Of a DNA stretch of 64,000 nt, positions 60,851 through 64,000 are shown one piece after another. How positions within the stretch are numbered: the first letter of the stretch is position 1; every line of letters starts with the position of its first letter. The stretch covers positions 1,426,128 through 1,490,127 of the forward strand of contig CM055107.1 of the NCBI GenBank assembly GCA_029204225.1. Reading direction: 5' to 3'. The stretch comes from Diphasiastrum complanatum (lineage: Eukaryota; Streptophyta; Lycopodiopsida; Lycopodiales; Lycopodiaceae). The notes below the pieces were generated by a model, which worked only from the letters and a program-made list of their open reading frames with translations, had not been told where the DNA came from and made no database searches. The position numbers and the translations under genes were made by a program.

Positions 60851-61170
60851 CGTATCAAGCAAGATCCGACCTCCATCCTAGACAGTGTCCCATACCATTG
60901 CCTAGGCTCTCAGCCATCTCCCGCCTCAAGCTAGCACTCATCCTCGCCGTGCACATGCTCTCCATCCACCTCCTCCTAGGTAGATAGAATGGATGGCAAA
61001 TGAGTCCTCCTCCCCTTGTATACCTCCAAGGAGAGAGACTCCAAGCCATGGGCACATCCTAGATCAGGACACGTGGCAACCATGCAGGTTCACGAGTCAT
61101 CGGTCAAGTCAGCAGGCCCAGTCATCGTCTAGTCTCAAGTTTGGGTTTGGGACCCAAGAGAGTTGGGTCC

Positions 61171-61786
61171 CTAATATTCTCTTCTCCTTAAAAAATTCCT
61201 TATGTAATGAAGAAAATTTGGGAACTTCAGCCTAAGGTCATGTTCTTTTTCCCAAGTATCATCGTCCTCGAAGCTTCCTTTCCAACGAACCAAGTACTCA
61301 ATACTTGCCGTAGGTACAAAGGATGTCAGGTCCTCAGGCTGAACTAGGTCCTCCTGAAGTATCAAGTCATCCTTTCCACCAAGTCGTTCCTTTAAACAAC
61401 TAATTTGAAAAACTGGATGAACCTTAACACCTTGAGGAAGTTCCAGCTGATAAGCATTCCGATGGAGTTTCCTTACTATACGGAATGGTCCTGCATAACA
61501 AGGTAATAACTTAGGACATTTTCCAGTCTTTAATACCTTAGAGTCTTTGGGATTCTAAGATATACCCAAGCCCCCTCCTCATAGACCCTAGGTCGTCGCT
61601 TTTGATTGGCGTAAAACTGGGCTCTATCTTGAGCCGTTTTCACGTTCTCGCGAGCAACAAGCAACATTTCTTGCATATCATGCAGGAAATCTACTGCTGC
61701 TTTAACCTTTAGGCCTTTGAGGCCCACCGAAATGGGAGCCCTAGGCTGGAAACCATACATCAAAGAAAATGGACTAAAACCTGTTG
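61171..61786 (-). pseudogene. Ty3/gypsy chromovirus integrase C-terminus with chromodomain
   Basis: The minus strand reads TGFSPFSLMYGFQPRAPISV (end of integrase core), then AQDRAQFYANQKRRPRVYEE and GAWVYLRIPKTLRY. After a broken stretch comes a chromodomain, ASIEYLVRWKGSFEDDDTWE followed by KFPNFL. The chromodomain places it in the chromovirus branch. Stops lie near 61450-61530. Its N-terminal partner is at 63441-63892, on the far side of a copia insertion. Confidence 0.85.
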
Positions 61787-61794
61787 CTAAGTAG

Positions 61795-61880
61795 TAGGCC
61801 TAATGGAGATAAATAAACCATGGTTACACAACTCTCGACCTTTTGGGTCAAAGTAACCTATGGTAATGTAAACAATTCCA
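61795..61880 (-). mobile_element. Copia LTR fragment fused to gag
   Basis: Contains CTCGACCTTTTGGGTCAAAG and TAACCTATGGTAATGTAA in the same order as the LTR at 18390-18470. It is joined directly to copia gag on its right, so most of pol is gone, consistent with an internal deletion of the element. Confidence 0.65.
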
Positions 61881-62760
61881 TTTAGAGCTTCCTTAGATTT
61901 TTTATCACCTTTGGATGTGTTGGAAGAAGGCATCCCTTTCCACTTGCCTTTACTTTTGCTTTTTGCAAAGAAAGCTTGATCTTCTTGCTCACCAAAGTTG
62001 ATCCTTGTTTGCTCCTCTTGAAGGAGTAAGCCAACAAGTTCGTCGAAGGAGATTTCTCGTCCCCTAAGAGAAATGCTCAATGACGACACAAAGGGAAGGT
62101 AAGAATTAGGAAGAGAGCTGAAAGTAATAGATACAAATTGTGAGTCTTCAATCACCTCATCGATACTAAGAACCTCCTCTTGAAGATCCTTGATCTTCGT
62201 CAAGTGGTTCATAAGCAAATCACCTTCTTGCATCTTCAAGGTAGAAAGTTGATTTCGAAGATATACCACTTTTGCCGCATTCTTTACTTGAAACATCTTG
62301 GCAAGAGTCTCCCAAGCACTTTTGGAAGTCTTGCAAGATCTAATATGTGGAAGGATAGATCTCTTCACCGATAATGCAATGATGGAATGTGCTGGTGCAT
62401 CTCGTCGATCCCAGTTATTTTGCTTATCGGAAGACACAACCGTTGATGATGAAGTAGTTGACAGGTGCCAAGGTAGGTGGCCTCTCTGAATCACCATTAA
62501 CTACTTCCCATAAACCTTTTGCAAAAAGAAGGTTCTTAATCATGTAACATCACAAAAAATAGTTTGTGCCATCCAGCCTATCTTCATTAAATACAGAACC
62601 AATTGACTCCGATTCTTTAGCCATAACAGAAAAATCAGCTTGTAGTAGATAGGAAAAAGATTTTCCAAGACAAAATCTACTCAATGGGCAGCAACCATAA
62701 AGCTGAAAATATGAGCACAATTGATTGCAATACTCCAGATGCAATTTGCTCAAAGAATAA
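61880..62760 (-). pseudogene. Ty1/copia gag (UBN2 family), minus strand
   Basis: The minus strand first reads SIGSVFNEDRLDGTNYFL (62753 to 62580). After a break it continues in a long open frame: SIIALSVKRSILPHIRSCKT, SAWETLAKMFQVKNAAKVVY, MQEGDLLMNHLTKIKDLQEE and SFDELVGLLLQEEQTR. This is the standard order of a plant copia gag. The frame runs straight into LTR sequence at about 61880 with no zinc knuckle or protease. Confidence 0.85.
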
Positions 62761-63248
62761 TGAAATAGGTGGCTGATTTCTGCACAAAAAACAAAATGCT
62801 CACAAATAGGTAGACTTCAAATTAAGCCAACACTAAAACCAAAATTGTGGCCGAAAATGAGTGCACACTACATGCACGTATAGGGCTGATGGTAGCACCC
62901 TCCTGCAAGCTCACCAACAAGAAAATTTCAGCAAAAAATGTGTCAAAAACACATGTATCTTCTTTTGTAGATGGGCGCCCTCCTACAAAGAAGTGGATCT
63001 GAAAATTTTAGCATGTATTTGATTAAAAAACACATGGAAACAGCTTGAGCATGGGCACCCTACGGCAAGCCCTCAAAATAGTGGAGGTGCCCTCCTTTTT
63101 CCTGCAAAAAAGCTATTAGAATATGAACAGATTCTTCACTTGCAAAAATCAGCCACTTGCTGATTTTCTGCTACCAAAAGAGAAGAAGATAGCTTCTTGT
63201 AGGGCGCCCTCCTGTAAGCAATTTGAACACCTAGTGGCTCTGATACCA
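62761..63248 (-). other. Copia leader between primer binding site and gag, with primer binding site at its right end
   Basis: TGGTATCAGAGCC on the minus strand (63248-63236) is a perfect tRNA-Met type primer binding site. The leader to the gag start holds repeated GGGCGCCCTCCT(G/A)CAAG-like words on the plus strand (for example near 62900, 62975, 63060 and 63210). Confidence 0.7.
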
Positions 63249-63440
63249 TGTAGGAAATAGAAGCCTAAGGATCCAGGATCTTAACTATTCAATCACACAA
63301 AGCATTCTCAAAAGAAAGAGAGAGATGGCTGGTAACCCTCTTGTGGGAACTCGTGGACAGCCAAGGAGAATAGTAATGATGCTTACAAAAGTGTCAAAGT
63401 AACCTATGGTAATGTAAGCAATTCCATTTACATTCCAACA
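63249..63440 (-). mobile_element. Copia 5' LTR, minus orientation, inserted in chromovirus integrase
   Basis: On the minus strand the LTR starts TGTTGGAATGTAAATGG at 63440 and ends CCTACA at 63249, followed by the primer binding site. Its first 45 bp match the LTR at 18470. At 192 bp it seems shortened. It cuts the chromovirus integrase frame right after [10 protein letters not shown]. Confidence 0.8.
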
Positions 63441-64000
63441 TTTTCAACGAAAAGCTGAATTACGCCATTTTAGTTAACCTGTCAACTATAACCCAAATAG
63501 CATCATTTTGCTTCCCTGTCCGAGGTAGCCCAACCACAAAGTCCATGGATACTTTCCCACTTTCTTTCGGGAATTTCCAAGGGCATTAGTAAATCAGCTG
63601 CCTTAAGTCTTTTAGCTCTATTAACCTGGCATTGTCCGCACTTGCGAACATATGCCTCCACTTGACTTTTTAAGTTTGGCCAATAAAAGTTCCTTTTTAT
63701 TAAGTCAAGCGTACTTTGTGAGCCAGGGTGCCCTGTACACGGGCTGTCATGAAATTCATGTAGGATTTGCACCCTAATGTCATCATTTTCTAACACACAA
63801 ACCTTTCCATTTCGGAAAAGTAACCCATTCCTAATGGAATAGTCTTTTAATATCTTGTCCTGAGGAGAAATCTTGCATTCCAAGCTCATCACTAGATCTA
63901 GAAGAACCTACCAGGACGTCTAGCCAAATTCGACCCAAGTACCTATCGGTCTTACACAGATCTCTTAAGGACAAATATAACTCAGATTGGATCTCAAAAA
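63441..64000 (-). pseudogene. Ty3/gypsy chromovirus RNase H end and integrase N-terminus
   Basis: An open frame from 63892 reads YSIRNGLLFRNGKVCVLEND, then the HHCC finger: HEFHDSPCTGHPGSQSTLDL followed by CGQCQVNRAKR. Next comes the start of the core, [15 protein letters not shown]. After a frame change come [18 protein letters not shown] and the copia LTR. The DDE core between here and 61786 (second Asp and Glu) is absent. The element continues beyond the right edge. Confidence 0.85.

Overview
The window is nuclear DNA from a land plant with a large, transposon-filled genome. Three genes with plant-type, GT-AG split exons can be followed at codon level, and all lie on the minus strand: plastid D-glycerate 3-kinase (GLYK), the plastid maltose exporter MEX1, and a cytosolic ABCE/RLI ribosome-recycling ATPase. 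The rest is mostly decayed LTR retrotransposons (Ty1/copia and Ty3/gypsy), LINEs, simple repeats and AT-rich spacer. Long introns packed with retroelements, long (GA)n/(GT)n tracts and heavily mutated TE copies fit a gymnosperm, fern or lycophyte better than a compact angiosperm genome, but the sequence alone does not settle the lineage. Layout, left to right. 0-2.5 kb holds LINE pieces in both orientations. 3.6-8.3 kb holds broken Ty3/gypsy gag-protease-RT pieces interrupted by an LTR-like insertion, then an array of short palindromic repeats (8.37-8.84 kb) and a copia-type LTR with primer binding site (8.85-9.33 kb). 9.3-12 kb is spacer. 12-13.4 kb holds copia integrase and LINE reverse transcriptase remnants. 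14.2-20.3 kb is GLYK: seven exons resolved, including the transit-peptide exon and the Walker A exon, with a LINE and a copia remnant inside intron 1; the last ~150 codons are not found. 22-24.2 kb is an AT-rich array of three diverged direct repeats, followed at 25-26.5 kb by a decayed OB-fold (RPA-like) coding region that may be a Helitron remnant. 26.6-29.8 kb holds gypsy integrase and the copia RNase H end plus LTR. 29.8-30.7 kb is an unidentified decayed coding region. 31-34 kb is spacer with a degenerate telomere-like block. 34.4-39.1 kb is a gypsy element on the minus strand with copia pieces of both orientations inside it. 40.8-49.7 kb is MEX1, complete in ten exons (465 codons plus stop), with a copia remnant in its 4.8 kb intron 3. 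50.9-52.4 kb is a copia LTR plus gag. 53.4-55.5 kb has two compound microsatellites sharing one flank. 56.55-57.09 kb is a foldback-like element with internal tandem repeats. 58.1-59.4 kb holds the last three exons of the ABCE gene. 60.3-64 kb, presumably inside an upstream ABCE intron, is a chromovirus integrase split by a copia insertion. GLYK and MEX1 both serve plastid carbon metabolism: GLYK makes 3-phosphoglycerate in the last step of photorespiration, and MEX1 exports maltose from starch breakdown. They lie about 20.5 kb apart (20.3 to 40.8 kb) in the same orientation, with only transposons between them; no joint regulation is visible. The most promising unexplained features are a dispersed family of GC-rich CCGGAACG hairpins next to A/T tracts (six copies), the foldback element at 56.6 kb, and the OB-fold remnant with its AT-rich repeat array.
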